From: Saccharum officinarum | Taxonomy: Eukaryota > Streptophyta > Magnoliopsida > Poales > Poaceae | Length of the DNA: 64,000 nt | Direction of reading: 5' to 3' | Assembly: GCA_020631735.1 (NCBI GenBank) | Contig: CM036160.1 | Coordinates: 112,574,680-112,638,679 of the forward strand | In this document: positions 61,403 through 64,000 of the stretch, in pieces | Position numbering within the stretch: the stretch's first letter is position 1 | Layout of the letters: each line of letters opens with the position of its first letter | Position numbers and translations under genes: made by a program | The notes under the pieces: model-generated | What the model saw: the letters and a program-made list of their open reading frames with translations, nothing else | Told to the model about the DNA's origin: nothing | The model's database searches: none

Positions 61403-61458
61403 GAATAAGAAAGTTCTCTCGATCTCAGTCTCAGAAGAAAAGGGCGGGCCGGGCGATC

Positions 61459-61632
61459 ATGGCGGCAAAGAAGGTGAGCAGCTGGCGTCTCATCATCGTG
61501 GCGGCGCTAGTGCTGCTGGGCCTGCTGCTGTTGGCGGGGCTGCGGGAGGCTGACGCCGCCGACCCGTGCGCCATAGATTCCCTTTTCCAAACATTCTGCG
61601 ACGACGAACCGTCGCCAAAGGATGGTGCATGA
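61459..61632 (+). CDS. Small secreted-peptide candidate (57 aa), copy B
   Basis: Identical in reading frame and predicted peptide to 44,453-44,626: signal-peptide-like N-terminus, short acidic mature part, two cysteines. It again starts 57 bp after the LINE A-run. Identity with copy A is uninformative about selection, because the whole block is nearly identical. Confidence 0.45.
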   Translation: MAAKKVSSWRLIIVAALVLLGLLLLAGLREADAADPCAIDSLFQTFCDDEPSPKDGA

Positions 61633-61806
61633 GTTGGGCTGGCCACACGGCCAGGATCTGAATCTGATGATCACGTGAGAAAGACAGCATGCATTTGGTC
61701 TCTACTCTCTATTGCTAATGAATTCTTATATTAATTTATTCAGTCCCTATGCTATGTACTTTCTTTGTTCCAATTTATAGGTCGTTCTAATTTACCGTTA
61801 TAATAA

Positions 61807-61935
61807 GGCCCTGTTCATCCGGCTTATAATCCGTCTTTTTCAGCTTGTTTTTTCAGCCGGAATAATATTTTTTTCTCACAACAAATCAGCCAACGGTGTT
61901 TTTCAGTCGGCTTATCAGCACAGCCGAACGGGGCC
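61807..61935. mobile_element. Tourist-like MITE, copy B
   Basis: Counterpart of 44,801-44,929 with two substitutions and the same TAA flanks. Confidence 0.85.
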
Positions 61936-62996
61936 TAAAACACACTGAAGGCCAGTTGTTCAGACTTCACAAGCAGAATAATCAGACTCCCTTCAGAAAA
62001 GAAAAAAAAAACAGAACAATCGGACAGTTTGCACATATTCCTTTTATATTATGTTCCCTAATTGGAGGTGTCCTTGACTGAAAATCATCGATGCTGGATG
62101 AACATTTCAGCTCCAACTGAAGTTTGCACAGTGCAGTAGCCATTGACAAGGTCCTTGTCCATCTGTACTTATATATCATACTATTAGTTCCACAAGAAAT
62201 CATGCTAACAGGGTTAGAAATACTTAACAAACTATATATTGTTGAAGCATTATTCCAATTTAGTAAGTATTGTTTCTGTCAAAAAAAATCATTCAGTAAC
62301 TGCAATGTCTCAACTCGAAATTTGACCCATTTGGTACTCTCATTCAGTATCTGCAATGTTGCAACTCGAAATATGACCCATTTGGTACGAAATGATAAAG
62401 CACGGTCCATATTAGTTATTCTATCATTCAGTTACCGCTGTGAAGAATGGAGGATTTGCATTATGCAACTTCAACAGTTTCATTCAAATGCTCCTTACCT
62501 CTAGTTAAAGTTTCACATGCATGTACAACCTATGCTCTTATCATCAGATGGCAACAACAATATATTATTGTCTCGGCCAGACATTGATTTCTTATAATGT
62601 AATCCTCGGCATCACTTATAAGCGCATATAACTGCATTTGTATAAGCGCATATCCTATCCCTTTGAATTGTATAGCAGCCGTAATTCTCACTGGAGTGTG
62701 GCCCACCACAGGTGGCGCGTTTGCAATCTGACCAGCGCTAGGCAGAATGAGGCTCTTGAGAGACCAATTGCAATCTGACTAGCGCTAGGCCAAACAGAAT
62801 CGATCTAGTTTACTTGTGGATTCACTAATCGACCACAGAAACTGTAATTAACAAAGATATACTGATCCCTCGTCTTGGGTTGTGGCTAAACAAACTGATC
62901 GATACACTGGGCATTCAAACAGGGAAAACTGAAGCCAACGTGCCATCTCGGAAGTGCATGGTTACAGTACCACTCTGGACAGTCTGTTATTATATA

Positions 62997-63255
62997 CTCC
63001 CTCGGTACTCGAAAAGAAAGTCGTTTTGGACAGCGACACGATCTCCAAAGCATAACTTTGACTCTTTGTTTTCATAAAAATATTTATCAAAAAGTAATAT
63101 ATGTATATTTTTATGAAAGTATTTTTCAAGACAAATCTATTCATATAGTTTACACATTTTCAAACTCAACAACTTAAAAGTTATTCATGATTTATATTCT
63201 CAATGTTTGACTCAAACCTTGTCCAAAACGACTTCCTTTTCGAGTACGGAGGGAG
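62997..63255. mobile_element. Stowaway-like MITE, copy B, both TIRs intact
   Basis: CTCCCTCGGTACTCGAAAAG...GTCGTTTTGGAC pairs with GTCCAAAACGAC...CTTTTCGAGTACGGAGGGAG. TA flanks are present on both sides. Confidence 0.92.
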
Positions 63256-63296
63256 TATATATATCAAAAACAAAGAGCTATGTTACAAGGCCACTC

Positions 63297-64000
63297 TCAA
63301 TCTTCATCAGGTAAGGTGGAGATTGGGTCCCTATCCACCCTGTGCTTCTTTCGCTTGAGCTTTGGCAGCGCCATTATCCAGGAAGGCACTTCACAGCCTG
63401 AAGATGCCAACACATTGGCGATATTCCTCAAGAATGGCTTGTCCTCCTCTGTGAAGAACGTGATAGCCTCCCCAGACCTACCAGCTCTTCCGCATCGTCC
63501 TGTACAGAGGAAATATAGATACATTTATAAGGCATTTCAGTATCACAAGGTGCCCACACCAGATGCACATATGCAAACTGAGGTCATGTACTGCGGTACC
63601 CGATACTTAACTAATGTGACTGTAAACAAATTAAAGGATCACTTAATAATCTTATTAGTGCAAGAAAAAGCTGGGCACGTTTATATCTGATAATAAGTAT
63701 TCAAAGAAAGGAACCAAACAGGCACGATGATAAGCCATATTTGAAAAGAAACTAATCTAAAATTCTATTATATTTCTATATAAATTCATAACCATGAATC
63801 AATATGGAGCCAATCAAATGTAGGAGTACATTAGCTCAGGCATCAACATTGTTAGTGTGCAAGTATAAGTGTCTGCGTCAGTCAAATCCAAATATCTTTC
63901 TTACCTATCCTGTGAATATAGGCAGCAGCTGACTCCGGAAAATCATAGTTTATCACGCAGTTTACACCTTTGAAGTCCATTCCCCGGGCAATGACTTCTG
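63297..64000 (-). CDS. RH57: RNA helicase 57-like, 3' end, copy B (cut by window end)
   Basis: The last exon 63499-63297 is identical in translation to copy A (RCGRAGRSG...ISTLPDED). The preceding exon begins at 63905 on its 3' side and runs off the window. It encodes motif V/VI text (EVIARGMDF..., AAAYIHRI), with splice sites as in A. The missing N-terminal half, which copy A loses to the gap, would be expected beyond 64,000 here, so this is the better candidate for the complete gene. Confidence 0.9.

Larger units (their letters stand above)
58067..64000 (+). repeat. Duplicated block, copy B (with LTR element at its left edge)
   Basis: Near-identical to 41,072-46,980 and continues past the window. 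It starts at the target duplication GTGTG, so the LINE sequence 5' of the insertion is not present on this side. Differences from copy A are mainly single substitutions, a MITE-arm indel of about 14 bp and an indel of about 10-11 bp in the nested retroposon. Confidence 0.95.

Overview
The window is nuclear DNA of a grass, most likely a panicoid of the sorghum/sugarcane/Miscanthus type. The evidence is intron-rich plant genes with GC-rich first exons, many Stowaway-, Tourist- and hAT-like MITEs, several grass LTR families, and a plant L1-type LINE with a zinc-binding domain and RNase H. The species is not determined. I see no rRNA, tRNA or CRISPR array.

Layout. 1-9,900 is intergenic: two MITEs, a 3.35-kb solo LTR (minus strand, TSD CTCCC) carrying a 20-bp minisatellite, and a fragment of a type-A response-regulator gene. 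10,131-15,079 is a complete nine-exon gene for a VTT/TVP38-TMEM64 membrane protein (271 aa) with MITE and SINE insertions in its introns. 15,080-25,400 is repeats, including a 3.9-kb solo LTR (TSD TTGCC). 25,714-30,448 is a four-exon TRICHOME BIREFRINGENCE-LIKE (PMR5 family) gene (498 aa) whose second intron holds a hAT element. 30,449-40,930 is TE-derived, with a 200-bp tandem duplication, a long (TA)n tract and a 1.95-kb solo LTR inside a MITE.

40,940-64,000 has the most unusual structure. A LINE, a small secreted-peptide ORF, two MITEs and the 3' half of a DEAD-box RNA helicase 57 (ROK1/DDX52-like) gene occur once at about 40,940-48,573. After a 100-N gap (48,574-48,673), a non-autonomous LTR retrotransposon (5' LTR truncated by the gap, 3' LTR complete at 3,327 bp) runs to 58,066. 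From 58,067 the LINE-to-helicase block repeats almost identically to the window end. The retrotransposon sits inside the second LINE copy at the base where the first copy is uninterrupted. The two blocks are therefore empty-site and filled-site versions of one locus. This looks like two haplotypes or homeologs scaffolded in series, though a recent real tandem duplication is not excluded.

The three host genes (membrane trafficking, cell-wall polysaccharide acetylation, rRNA processing) have no evident functional link. No operon-like or defence system is visible.
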